A DNA stretch of 64,000 bases from Perilla frutescens (GCA_026008535.1 BRKX01000014.1:17630694-17694693); one strand, 5' to 3'; numbered from the stretch's first letter, positions 22,090 to 33,855 are shown. Made by a program: numbers and translations. Notes: generated from the letters alone by a model not told the origin.

Positions 22090-24290
22090 CTTCCACCTCG
22101 GGTTCTTCATAGTTGTGATTTTCAGTACTAGTCGAAGATGATCCGGCCTCAATTTGGTTGATCTCTAAGGCTCCTTTGTGTTTGAAGGTGGAAATGTAAC
22201 ACTCTCGAGCTGTTATTTGTTCACCTCAGACTTCACGAACTCCCCAAGGTGTAGGGAATTTCATGAGCTGGTGATATATTGATGGTACCACTCGAAGTTC
22301 GTGGATCCAACGTCTCCCCATTATGACGTTGTAGGCTGAAGGAGCATCGATTACCTGGAATTTGGTGAAGATGTTCATCCCCTCGATATAGGTGTTCATC
22401 CATTATGACATTGTGGTCTTTTGTTCTTCGCTGAAACTGATTAGGGTGGTTGACCTTTTAATGATTTCGGTTTCTTTCACCTGCATCCCTTTCAATGTAC
22501 TCAAGAAGATCACGTTAGAGGAACTCTCATTATCTTTAAGAACACATTTAATCAAACAATTAGAAATTAATAAAGAGATGGCTAGTGCATCATGGTGAGG
22601 GTGTGAGAGATCGGAAGCTTCTCTGCTGGTGAAATTGATGGTGATGAGGTCGTCTGGTCTAGAATGTCTAAGGATGTTTCCATTATACTTTATCGAACGA
22701 CAATGTCTTTTTGTTGAGGATTGCGAAATTCCGCTCACTTCTAACCCTCATGTTATACAGTTCAAAGTGCGATTGATCCTCAGGGGCTCGGACAGCTGCA
22801 TTTCCTTCTGATTTTCCCTTCGTGACCAGGTTTCTTTTCCTTTCGGGGTCAGGAGGTCAATGAGATATCCCCATTTTAGGAGCTCCGAGACTTAGAGTCT
22901 CAAGGCAATGCATTCGTCTGTCTTGTGCCCATAATCGTTGTGGAACTCGCAAAATTTGCTCCTGTCACGTTCGTTGTCTGAGGCTTTCATCTTTGTGGGT
23001 CATTTCACATTATGACCGAGTCTCTTGAGGGCTAGGACTGCTTCGGATGGTGATATGTAGAGGCTATATTCTGGGAGTCTTCTGTGGATTTGAGGTTCTT
23101 GATCTCGCCTGCTTCTTGGGTCGAATCACGGATTTCATGGATACAGATCCGCTCTGAATCTATCTGTCCTGTTATTTCTTTGCTCTTTTCTTAGATATTC
23201 ATTTCTGGAATGAGATCTGGATGAGTTCGTTTCATCTTCTTCCCATTAGATTTGAGCCCAAACTTTAGCAAGCACCTCTTCCATTGTTTTGCAGGGATAT
23301 TTAGTTAATTCTTTGTAGAGATCGGAGTCCCTCTTGAGACCTTTTCTGAAGGCCGAGATTATAGTGTCGATATTGTAGTTAGGGATCGATACATTCTCTC
23401 TGTTAAATCTTCCGATGAAGCTTCATAGGGGCTCTTCCACCTTTTGCACGATTGCGTAGAGGTCGTCGGTGCGTTTTTCAATCTTGCGGCTACTAGTGAA
23501 CTGTTCGACGAAGAGGTCGTTAAGTTGGGCGAATAATGAGATCATTCCGTTGGGTAGGTTGATGAACCACTGAAGTGTTGGGCCGACGAGGCTGGATCCG
23601 AAGCCTTTACACATGATGGCTTCTCGAGCATAACGGGGTATCGTGGTGGTGAACATTCTTTGTTTATATTGGGCGACATGGTCATCGGGGTCGGACGCGC
23701 CATCAAACAGCTTCATATTTGGAAAGGTGAATTTTGGGGGCATCTCTATGAGGCTGATCTCGTCGGTGAATGGGGAATTTGTAAAGCTTGTTGGTGCAGA
23801 CTTCCTAATAGGAGCAGGGCTGGATCTTCTTCTCGACCTCCGATTCCAATCCTGGTTCATAATCTTCGAATCCAGGAGGGGGTCCTAGAGGGAAGTCTTC
23901 TTTTCCCTTACCCTTAAACATGGGTTCTTTGCTTGTACCTGCATTGAGATGGTTAGTTAACTCATAAGTTGAGTTCAGAAGTACCTGCTCTCAGAGTTCA
24001 TTTGACACGCGAGTTCACGAGAGCCGGGATAATTAAGTTCGTGTGGATCCGTTCAGGAAAAAGTTTGGTTGTGAAATAGCTTCGACTCTAGCTTTTAAGG
24101 CTGAGTTCTCGGTTCGGATCGCCGTGAGTTCGACCATAGTGGTATCTAATTGACGCTGGATCGAACGCAGAAGCCGTGAGACATTGTCATCACCTTCAGG
24201 TGAAGGGGTTGTTGTTGCTCCATCTTTTCGGGCTTCTTGAGGAGCGATCGTTGCATCTTTTCGGTTGTTGTTCATCATCTTGAAGTGATC
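22090..24290 (-). pseudogene. Tat gag and protease remnant
   Basis: Gag starts near 24,290 (MMNNNRKDATIAPQ, then a predicted coiled coil NVSRLLRSIQRQLDTTMVEL) and continues in another frame as PPKFTFPNMKLFDGASDPDD and LQWFINLPNGMISLFAQLND. The protease piece (22,738-22,403) reads KDNESSSNVIFLSTLKGMQV, where the family has DNGSSA: Asp is kept but the flap-proximal Gly is Glu. Several frameshifts and stops make this untranslatable as a polyprotein. Confidence 0.8.
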
Positions 24291-24299
24291 GATCTAAGC

Positions 24300-24317
24300 C
24301 CCACGGTGGGTGCCAAA
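24300..24317 (-). other. Primer binding site of the Tat element
   Basis: The minus strand reads TGGCACCCACCGTGGGGC two bases inside the LTR end. It begins TGG as plant tRNA-primed sites do; I do not assign the tRNA. Confidence 0.65.
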
Positions 24318-24318
24318 T

Positions 24319-24979
24319 TGTAGAGGTCAAAAATCTCTACAATTAATTGTTCTTCGAGTTCGGACTCCGACAATCTACAAGATAAAGAAAACACGTGAAG
24401 CCGAAGGACCGTCAGGGGGTTGACGATCGAACGAACTCCGACACTCAAGTCAGAATCGAATAAATCAAGGAAAATGAGTAAATTACGGAATAATAGAGTT
24501 ATTATAGTAATCTGAAAGGGGGTTGAGCTTTGCTACTATGGAGCCTTGTGTATGGCTTGCTTGCGGAGCTATGCGATGAATGTATATAATTTGATTGAAG
24601 TTGTAAGTGTTGCATATGTATTTTTCCCCCCGTTTATGAAGAACGTATATATATATTGATTAGATACCTAACTGAATCCCATTAACTTAGGGATCCTCTC
24701 TTATCCTTTTTAGGGTTTTTGATGGGGTCAAGGCTTACCATCAACGGATACTTTGACTGAGTCTTCACCTTGAGTTTGCTCGATCATGGACTCTTATTTT
24801 TAGACCTCTGGTCTTTGAGGCTTAATGCTTCGACCTCGAGGCTTGGATCTCGAGGGATGGACTTCGAGGTATAGGTCTTGAGGGGTTCGATCGTGAGACG
24901 TTGATCTTATTTGGTTCTTCAGACCTTTAAATAGGCGTGGGCCTAGTTTCCGGGCACATGCAGAAATATGACCTCTACA
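24319..24979 (-). repeat. 5' LTR of the Tat element
   Basis: The 661-bp LTR has perfect 10-bp inverted ends TGTAGAGGTC..GACCTCTACA. It is followed on the right by ATAAG (24,980-24,984), the presumed target duplicate whose partner is off the left edge. A TATTTAAA motif on the minus strand at about 24,926-24,933 is a possible TATA box. Confidence 0.85.
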
Positions 24980-24984
24980 ATAAG

Positions 24985-26838
24985 GCACCTGCATCGCCCA
25001 GTACTTCTAAAAAAGCAGCTTCTGCGATGCCACAGCCGTGGGATGCCCAGTATCAGCATCAAATACTAAAGGATAAGCTAGATAGTTCCTTGGCTAAAAT
25101 GATGGCACAGCTCGAGCTTCTTACTACTTGAATTCCTGTACCACCAGTTCAAGGCCAACCTGTCCAGCCAGAAGGAGTAGCTTGACAGCCAACAGTGGCT
25201 CGTCAACCAGAAATACCTGTAGCCGAGCCAACTAGAGTGAATGCTAGAGTACCTCAAGCACAGCGTCGTCAACCTCAACTACAGTTTAACGATCACTATG
25301 ATCGTGAAGTAGAAGAAGATTATGGTGACTTTGCAGAGGAATCAGAGGCCGAGTACGAGCCATTTCAGAGACGTGACCGACCACATCAATCTTACTGGCA
25401 TGCAGCTCGTGCCTATCCACATAATCAACCCTGACGTGCCGACCCCGACAGGTTGTTAAACAATATCAAAACAAGCATTCCGGAGTTTGAGGGATTACAC
25501 GATCCAGACATGTATCTCGACTGAGAGAAATGTTGACAAGATTTTCAACTTCTATGATTTTCCTGAGCAGAAGAAGGTCAAGTTAGACTCATTAGAGTTC
25601 GAAGGCTACGCAGCCTCATGGTGGGAGATGCAGCATGAGTGATACCGGTGTGAAAGGTGGATCCGTCGATACTTGGGAGGAGATGAAAGGATTTTTGCGT
25701 GGCCGGTTCATTCATGTGCACTATGAGAGAGAGCTCGAGAAGAAGCTCACCCAGATCAAGCAAGGTACACGATCAGTTGAAAAGTACCACAAGGAGCTTG
25801 AGACCGCCCTGAACTGAGTTAGGAAACAAGAGACCTTAAATGCTACCATCATCTGGTACATTGAAGGCATGAATCCTGACATCGCATGTGAAGTTAAACT
25901 CAAGAACTTTACAAGTATAGAAGAGATGGTGCACTACGCATCAATTGTGGAGAGACATCTCAGAGAGGGACGACGGAGATCGCACCACACTACAGCACCT
26001 ACATGCCCCTTATGGAGCCAAGGTACGTCATCTTTATCTCCTACTGACCCCACACGTCTCCAAGGACAACCCGGTTAGCCCATTCATCGTTCTGACCATT
26101 CTGCACCACAGTCAAGTCGTAGACCCGAGTCTACACCATCTGCAATTATGAGACCACCTCCTACATGGCTTAATCCTCAAGTTCAGCTGCCTAATGTAGC
26201 CCCTCTATGAGCCCGTGACGTTCAATGTCACAAATGCCAAGGATGGGGCCACTTTCAAGCCCAATGTCCAAATCGGCGTGTTCTATTCCTTTCTAAAAAC
26301 AATGAAATGGAATCAGCCAGTGAAGAAAAATTGGAGCAGCAAGACGATGCCACCAAGGAGAAAACCAAGGATGAAGTTGAGACTAAAGACATTGAACCGG
26401 AATTATTAGCTGTCAGTTTTGTCACGATCTGAAGTTTGAGCATTCTCCAAGATGAAGAGCAAGAACACCAAAGAGAGAGCATATTCTACACCCATGCTAC
26501 AATTCAACACAAGATTTTGCTCCATGATCATTGACAGTGGCAGGGTGATTAACGCTATTAGTCAATATGCAGTCAACAAACTCGCCTTGAAGACAAAGAA
26601 GTATCCAAAGCCATACCGATTTCAGTGGCTCACGGATAGAGGTGAAATTCGAGTTCTTTGCCAAGTAAGTGTCAATTTTTCCATTGGTAATTATTCTGAC
26701 ACTGTTTTGTGCAACGTTATCCCGATGGATACGGTACACCTTCTTTTAGGTCGACCATGGCAGTTTGATCGTCATGTTGTACACGACGGATATCTGAACA
26801 CTTACACCATCGAAGTCAATGGTCAAAGGATATTTTGA
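24985..26838 (+). pseudogene. Gag and protease remnant of a CRM-like chromovirus
   Basis: The gag domain is recognisable across several frames: IPEFEGLHDPDMYLD, FYDFPEQKKVKLDSLEFEGY, WEEMKGFLRGRFIHVHYERE, GTRSVEKYHKELETALN. A CCHC knuckle (CHKCQGWGHFQAQC, about 26,225) follows. The protease reads MIIDSGRVINAISQYAVNKL and VIPMDTVHLLLGRPWQFDRH (26,520-26,760). Several stops look like Trp TGG turned TGA/TAG. The gag N-terminus is cut by the Tat insertion at 24,979. The clade (CRM or a close chromovirus) is from these motifs and from the coding end running into the 3' LTR. Confidence 0.75.
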
Positions 26839-27447
26839 AGCCCTTTTTTCCTAAATCAGTTGCCGAGGACCAACAAGTCATGTAAAAGGGGTTCAAAGAA
26901 GAGAAGGAGAAACAGACAGCCATTGCCGCCGTGAAGAAGGCCGCCGCCGGGCATTCGGCCAAGATCGCCGCCAACCAGCCCCTTACTGCCGCCTCTACCT
27001 CTTCAATTCAGTCCCATAGTGATCCTTTACCTCATGCTAAAGCAGTGGAATCAGCTGCAAATGAAGATCACAATCGCAGTCTACTCCTTTCTGTCAAAAG
27101 GATCGACAAAACAATTAATCCAGGTTTGTCTCTTGTACTAATTACTTATGAGAACAGTGCTACTAACGTATTTTCTTTACCTAGTGATGTGCAGCCACAA
27201 AGGGATAAATTCAAGGTTTTGATAGATTCTGGCATGAGCGCTGAAGAGACGAAGAAGAAAGAGAGACAAGTCCCGTCATGCATACAAGGAGCGCATGTTG
27301 AATGGCCTAGATGAGGACCTGATTTATTTGGTAAGAATAAGCATTCTTCAACACTTAAATGTACTAACTTGCTTCATTTTCCTGCAGTTAAATTCGACCA
27401 TGATGGAGCCATGAATTCGAGGATGAATTTTTTTCAGCAGGGGGGAA
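26839..27447 (+). pseudogene. Chromovirus pol remnant with RT, RNase H and integrase deleted
   Basis: After the protease, the usual linker is readable (KAVESAANEDHNRSLLLSV ... NVFSLPSDVQP), then the sequence passes within a few bases to unrelated-frame residues and the extreme 3' end (EFEDEFF... before the polypurine tract GCAGGGGGGAA at about 27,437-27,447). About 3 kb expected for RT, RNase H and integrase is missing. An intron-like GTAAGAATAAG..TTTTCCTGCAG segment lies at about 27,331-27,387. Confidence 0.65.
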
Positions 27448-29046
27448 TGATGAGAATAAGACCATGCCAACCAAGAAAGAAGAGATGCACCCTGGCAGCC
27501 CCAAATGAATTGCTATGTTGTCCATTGAAGATGAAGAAGATCGAGACATGAAGAACACAAGTGTTCGAAGATCTAGTCCAAAAAGACCAAAGTTGATAAA
27601 GTGGCGTGTTGGATCAAGTGATGGATTAGCCCAATTGATGATTTAATTCGTCCTTTTTGAAGCCCAAGTCCAATTGGATTTATTTTATCTAGTTTAGGAT
27701 TTTTATTATCTTATTTTTTGTATTTTTTGGATTTTTCCTTAAAAACAGTTTTTAATTAAGGAAACAATCCTATCTAGAATGGGACTCTTTATTTTCGGCC
27801 ATACTTTGTTATTTAGCCTCTAGATTTTCGTCCATTAGCTTAGTATAAATAGGAGAACCTTATGTTATTTTTATTTTAGACATTGCCAGAAATAAAGAAG
27901 TTATTTTCTCAATCGTCTCACCGATCTTCTGTTGATCGACTGAAAACACAAGTTCTTATTGATCTAGCAAATCTTTAAGTCCTATTTAAAGTTCTTTCTA
28001 GTTCTTCCAAGACCTAGGGTAAATTGCTATCAATCGAGGAGTATTAACATCGTGTTCGTGGGATTCAATTCTACGGGTTCGAATTGATACAAATCACATC
28101 ACAAGGCTGTCGCACCTTCATCAACGTTCACTTCATCATCATCCTCGCGTGAATCATCTCCATAATTCATCAAGTAAGTCTGATCCATATTTCAGTTATA
28201 AATCTTAGCCCAAGCCTTTTCCGTAAACGTTCTCCACACAAACTACCCTAGCCGTGTCCTTTTCAATTTATTTGGTATTTTTGTTTTGCTTATTTGAGTC
28301 ATTATAAGGAAACAATCCTATCTAGAATAGGACTCTTTATTTTCGGCCATACTTTGTTATTTAGCCTCTAGATTTTCGTCCATTAGCTTAGTATAAATAG
28401 GAGAACCTTATGTTATTTTTATTTTAGACGTTGCCAGAAATAAAGAAGTTATTTTCTCAATCGTCTCACCGATCTTCTGTTGATCGACTGAAAACACAAG
28501 TTCTTATTGGTCTAGCAAATCTTTAAGTCCTATTTAAAGTTCTTTCTAGTTCTTCCAAGACCTAGGGTGAATTGCTATCAATCGAGGAGTATTAACATCG
28601 TGTTCGTGGGATTCGATTCTACGGGTTCGAATTGATACAAATCACATCACAAGGCTACCGCACCTTCATCAACGTTCACTTCATCATCATCCTCATGTGA
28701 ATCATCTCCATAATTCATCAAGTAATTCCGATCCATATTTCAGTTATAAACCTTAGCCCAAGCTTTTGCCATAAACGTTCTCCACATAAACTGCTCTAAC
28801 CGTGTCCTTTTCAATTTATTTGGTATTTGTGTTTTGCTTATTTGAGTCATTATCTAGGAATCCTAGAAGTCTACTTATCAAGTCTAAAGTCCAACCATAT
28901 AATCGAGTATTGTTCTTTATTTTTAGTCGAGTATTCAGTATAGTTAGTCGGGTTGAATCCTTCATTCCGCTGACGTTGTTCGAGTCCTCTAGAAGTCTTC
29001 CACTTGCGTATCGATTTGACTTAGATTCTTTGTCTGCGTTACATCA
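27448..29046 (+). repeat. 3' LTR of the chromovirus, with internal tandem duplication
   Basis: It starts TGATG directly after a polypurine tract and ends CATCA, perfect inverted ends. Coding-like sequence continues past its start, a known trait of CRM elements. The interior holds a 548-bp tandem duplication (27,758-28,853). The other LTR is off the left edge. Confidence 0.7.
27758..28853 (+). repeat. 548-bp tandem duplication carrying a TATA box
   Basis: Units 27,758-28,305 and 28,306-28,853 match over their whole length with few substitutions. Each contains TAGTATAAATAGGAG (27,841-27,855 and 28,389-28,403), so the LTR has two core promoters. Confidence 0.9.
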
Positions 29047-29465
29047 GCGAGTCTGCGGATCTGATCCACGGGTCCAGATTTTTGTTTAAAATAGAATTTA
29101 AAATGAGACAAAATCAAAACAACACTGTCAACACAATAATAAACATCCAAAACAAGTCGGCAACATCCAACATTCATCTTAAAGGAAAAAGTCTTCCATG
29201 TTACAGCTACTTTCAACATCATCGATATTCCAAAAAAGTGAAAAAAGAAAGATCATGAGCAACGCGAACTTATTTCAATAATAGAAGTATAAAATTGATG
29301 TAAAACAATTACCATATCAATAATATCAATTTGTTCTTCTCCATCTTCATCATAATCTTCATTGATTGTGGAACAAGCATGTGTGTCATCCAATTTACCT
29401 TGGCCAACAAAAAAAAATATTATGAATAAGCATGAATGTTAAAGGTAAACAATAAATAAATGAAA

Positions 29466-31627
29466 CTAAAACTGTAAGATAGATAAAATGAAATGCAAAG
29501 ATAGATAAAAATAAATAAGCAACTTATTACCTTTAACATCATCAACCTTCCAATTTTGTAAACACATTAATGCTTCCACGGTGCGAGAGTGAAGTCGAGA
29601 ACGATGAGCACTAACTACCCGTCCACCCGTGCTAAAAGCACTTTCTGAGGCCACTGAAGATACGGGAATAACAAGAATATCCTTGGCAATTTTCTGCAAA
29701 GTATGATACATTTGATCTCTTTTCCACCAATCAAGAACATCAAAATCATTATTCTCGGGTATAGGGTCATCATCTAAGTAGTGTTCAACTTCACCCCTCA
29801 CATGCACCTTTCTTTTCTTTGTTCTATTAGCTTGAGCATATGTGTCCTCCTTATCCTCACAACCATAAGCACTCACTCCTTTTCCTTTCCCAAGTTCTTT
29901 GCTTTTATCACTTTCATTCCTCATTTGATATTCAACCACAAGTTTATCAAGATTTTCTTTAATTTTTTTTATTTCTTTTTCAGCACCATCATCTCCATAC
30001 AACTTTTTGAAGTAGAACTCCACAAATCTATCTTATTTTGGGGATCTAAAACAGAAGCAACGGCTAGAATTCCACCAATTTGGTTCCAATATTTGTCAAA
30101 TTTCTCAACCATATTCTTAGCCATTATTCTAATAACCTCAACATCACTTTGCACCCACCGCTTCAAAGCAAGCTTAATTTCACAAGTTTTTCAAAAAAAC
30201 AAATTAGAAGTTGGATGATTTCTACCAGAAAAGACTTTAGTAGCCTTGTAGAAAATCTCCAACTTCTCACAAATAAGACTTGCCAACAACCATTCATGCT
30301 CACTAGGAACAACAAATTTCAACTTTCTATTCAAACGTTTCAATTTTGTAAACACATCCTTGAAAGGCAAAGCAACTTGAAGCATCATATAAGTTGAATT
30401 CCACCTAGTTTTACAATCAAGAACCAACCTTTTAAGCCTATATATATTCAAAAGCCAACAAGCCTCCTCAAATTTTTCAATCCTTTTAGGAGTAGACATC
30501 CAAAATAGAATGCAATCTCAAACTTTCTCAATTCCAGGACCAATCACTACTAAACCATCACCTACAACCAAGTTTAAGATATGAGCACTGCACCTCAAAT
30601 GCAAAAAATCTCCAGCCAACATTAAAACATTAGATTCTAAATTCTCCTTCAAAATATTCATCATTGCATCATTAGTGCTTGCATTATCAAGTACCACCGA
30701 TGAAATTTTATTTTTCAAAGAATAATAACATAAGCAATCCATTAATATCTTCACAAGAATCGGTGCAGTATATGGAAATGGCACAAAACAAAACCTAAAT
30801 TAACACATAATTTATAATTATTAATAAATATTTGAAAGTGATCAACATAATTAAATAATCAACACATGGCAGCAACCAGCAACATCAACTAAATCAATAC
30901 TTCTAATTAAATTATAGGTCATTAGTCATTATCTTAAAGTTCGATTACGTAAGCTCCATTGTTGATCAATGAAGTGTGATGTCACAGCCATAACCTTTCT
31001 TTTTATTGGAAGTCATCCATATGTCAGTAGTTATTGCAACTCTCCATTCAGTACAATTGAACAGGGCTTTCAAAGAACTCTTGGCATCATCATAAGTATT
31101 CATAATGTCATTCTTCAGTGTTTTCCTCGATATCATTTTGAAAGATAAATTAAGGCCCTTCACAAACTTTCTAAAGCCAACATGATCCACTATGGATAAA
31201 GGGTACTCATGTACGACTACCATATTAACCAAGTCCTTCCCTGAAGTGTCTTAAACCTATCCCTATCCTTTAATTCCACAACAGTGGTTTCATCATCTTC
31301 AGTTTTAACATTCAATTGGGTTTGGCCAATTCCCATCCGTAAGTGCCTTCTTGGACAAACGAGGCTTGCATGCTTAAGAAGATGAGAAGTTCCATTTCTG
31401 CCCTTGTAAGATAGAAGAGCCGAGTAATAGTTACACTTTGCCTTTTCAACACCCTTCACCGAAATCAGCTTGAAATGGTTCCAAGCATCAGAAGAGAGTT
31501 TCTTACTCGATTTTCCACCTTCTTCTTTCATCGACAAAGACTCAATGATTTTAACATTGGTTGTATCATCATCTCCAAGTACAATAATCTCATTCCCAAG
31601 TTGTTCAACAATGTTTTCTTCAACCAT
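29466..31627 (-). pseudogene. hAT transposase (BED finger, RNase H-like core, dimerisation domain)
   Basis: In order on the minus strand: a BED finger (DAWNHFKLISVKGVEKAKC ... SHLLKHASLVCP) whose second Cys is Tyr (CNYY); VHEYPLSIVDHVGFRKFV; VAITTDIWMTSNKKKGY; NKISSVVLDNASTNDAMM and LRCSAHILNLVVGDGL; CKTRWNSTYMMLQVAL; and the C-terminal hAT dimerisation block IPVSSVASESAFSTGGR / AHRSRLHSRTVEALMCLQNW. Breaks include frameshifts near 31,235, 30,995 and 30,028, a TGA at 30,518-30,520 and another near 30,191. An intron probably lies near 30,800-30,935. Inactive. Confidence 0.85.
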
Positions 31628-32573
31628 ATCCTTAATTTCCTACAACAATCCCAATGAACCAAAAATAAGTCAAAAATCACCTAATTAACTTTGATACAAA
31701 TTCTAACTTTGTGCAAATATTGATCCAGATATAACATATTTACTAATTTAATTAATCCAGATACAAATTCTGACTTAGAAAGAAACAAGGTAAGATCCAC
31801 AATAATTAGCATCAGATTTATTTTTCCTTGTATACAGATCTGCAGCTCATACTTAAGTTTAAAGATAATTATTTGTCCAAACGTTGTTAAGATAGCAATT
31901 AAAGTTGAACCTTAACAACACTACTGAAGTGTAAGTGCCTTGACATGTCCTTCTAATCAACTTAGTTGACTTTGTAATTTTCTTCATTGCATAAACATGA
32001 ATAGCTCGAGCCGTAAACAATAATCTCTGATCATCAACAGCTTTGGCCAAACAAATAAAAAATAAAACATCTAGAAGTTATATGAGAGATAAACACACAC
32101 CTTTGGAGTAGAGGTTGCAGATTTATCGGCCATGGGGTTGTTCTAGTGGTGGCACCGGCAACATAACTAGCCTGAAGGCTCTGAAGTCCTGAACTGATGG
32201 CGGCGGCGGCAGGCTTGAACTCACCTGAGCAGCGGTGATAGAGGTGGGCTGAATTCATGATGGGGGAGATAGCGTCGGCCACTGCCCACTGGGGAATAGA
32301 GGAGGAGCTGAGCTGCCGAGGAAGAGAGGTCGAGTCATCGAGATTCGAGAATGGAGACTGGAGAAAGAGTCAGAGTCGGATATATATGTATATATATATA
32401 GATCCGCAGGTCAAATCCGAACCTAAAATTTGAAGATCCAAATCTACAGTAAAAAAATTATAGAGATCCAGATCCAGCCCGGATCCATTGGATCCAAAAT
32501 TTTGTGATCCAGATCCTCAAAAATGGATTTGGATATGCGGATCTGGAACGGATCCAAGATCTACTGCCATCTC
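31628..32573 (-). other. 5' leader and subterminal region of the hAT element
   Basis: No gene is supportable. About 32,375-32,573 is dense in GGATCC/GGATCTG/GATCCAGATC units, typical of subterminal transposase-binding repeats in plant hAT elements. A short (TA)n lies at about 32,380-32,400. Confidence 0.5.
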
Positions 32574-33433
32574 TATCAATGAATGTAGGGAAAGTGGATA
32601 TCAAGGTACTGAATTAGATAAATAATTTATTTAATTTTCTTTCATTATTTTCAATTGTTAATCGTTAATTTATTTCTTTAGGAGCATATAAGTTCTAGGC
32701 CCATAGAAACTATAAATATAGGTCTTTATTTCAATTGAAAGCACACCAAAATCGTAATTGAAAATCTCAAAAGGTTGGAAGAAAGTTCTCTATGAAATTC
32801 TCTCCAGTATTCAAGCCATTCGAACGAGATTCAAGTCATTCTTTGTGGAAGCAACACGCTCTACGCCATCTCAAATCCAGCGTCTGATCCAGAATCAGAA
32901 TCAAGGTTCTCCAGTGTCTCGATCAGAATCAAGGTTCTCAACCCTCCAGAAAACCATATAAAGGTCAGGTGTTCTGGAGATATTCAAGTCGTTCTTCATG
33001 AAAGCAACGCGTTCTTCACCAGAATTATTTCAAATCCAGTGTTCAATCCGGAATCAAGGCCATCGGCCCTCCGGATAACATCATCAAGTTCAACACTACA
33101 AGTCCAAGAAGATCGAAGAGACAAATTCACTCTAAAAATTTTAAGGACCGTTTGAAAATCAAGTTTTGTAGAAAAGAATCAGAGGATCAAGACAAATATT
33201 ATATCACAATCACATTTTAATTCAAATAAGAAAACTACTCATACACTTTCCGCGTTATGTATTTAGATTCTTGAAATTTTTTTTTACAAGCTCAAAGTAA
33301 TCTTAAGAATGTGGATATTTATGTTCGGATCATGATAATTGATTAATTGTTGTATGAGATATCACACTTCATTTGAGGCTCTATAACCAAATTTGAAAAC
33401 CCACATTGCACACTAATTAATTTTCTTGAATGC
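32574..33433. other. LTR-like non-coding remnant, left half of the target of Athila copy B
   Basis: Contains ACTATAAATATAGG (about 32,709-32,722), then two related copies of a block beginning ATTCAAGTC(A/G)TTCTT about 150 bp apart, and a TTTCCGCGTTATG motif. It looks like the R-U5 part of an LTR but has no partner in the window. It is continuous with 46,468 onward once copy B is removed. Confidence 0.4.
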
Positions 33434-33654
33434 TGACATGCTCGCATTTTAGTCCTAATCCGAGCATTGCTTGCTATCTTTTTATCACATTTTAGTTCGT
33501 TTGGTCGTTATTTAGGATAGTATTAGTCTCTTTTATAATAAGTGTCGCTAACACAATGTAATTGAGAAAAAAAAACAGGTTTAAAATGAGCAACCCGGGA
33601 CTCGAGAATCGAAGTGCACATCGGAAGGGACCTGAAAGCTGGATCGGACGAGTG

Positions 33655-33855
33655 AGAGAGCACGAAGACCGATTCGAAGCCGGGAGGCCGGGCACGACCT
33701 GCAACGCGGCGCGATCCGGGGCCTGGGGCGCGACCCGCAGCTCGACATCCGCAGCATGATTTCGGCGGCCTGCAACGCGGCGCGACCCAGGGACGGACCA
33801 GCCCGGGTCGCGCCTCACTCCACGCGGCGCGACCGGCCCCGTGTCACGCCCCTGT
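33655..33855 (+). promoter_or_regulatory. GC-rich module in the 5' LTR of copy B
   Basis: Repeats of CTGCAACGCGGCGCGA and GGGTCGCGCC lie about 50 bp upstream of the TATA box. Counterparts are at about 45,285-45,450 (3' LTR) and 40,735-40,915 (internal). Confidence 0.6.

Larger units (their letters stand above)
1..24979 (-). mobile_element. Tat-lineage Ty3/gypsy retrotransposon, interrupted by nested insertions; 3' LTR outside window
   Basis: The 5' LTR is at 24,319-24,979, the PBS at 24,300-24,317, gag-protease-RT-RNaseH at 19,745-24,290, the integrase remainder at 2,637-3,515, and the antisense extra gene at 1-1944. The domain order with a second RNase H between the first RNase H and the integrase is diagnostic for the Tat/Ogre clade. 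The element was inserted into a chromovirus whose gag resumes right after 24,979. The foreign block 3,521-19,749 is not part of it. The coding region carries many frameshifts. Confidence 0.8.
29047..32573 (-). mobile_element. Decayed hAT DNA transposon
   Basis: A BED-finger/hAT transposase gene on the minus strand (29,466-31,627) lies between ends rich in GGATC motifs. The right end, read inward, is AGAGATGGCAGTAGATC followed by repeated GGATCCG/GGATCTG. The left end at 29,047 reads GCGAGTCTGCGGATCTGATC and lacks the first bases, apparently because the chromovirus LTR abuts it. No clear 8-bp target duplication could be seen. Confidence 0.75.

Noticed and set aside
27331..27387. A genuine intron in the chromovirus
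   Set aside because: Splice signals look good but lie at a deletion scar; no evidence that the flanking codons join sensibly.
32034..32282. 82-codon minus-strand frame in the hAT leader (possible captured host exon)
   Set aside because: No recognisable domain and no conserved splice context.
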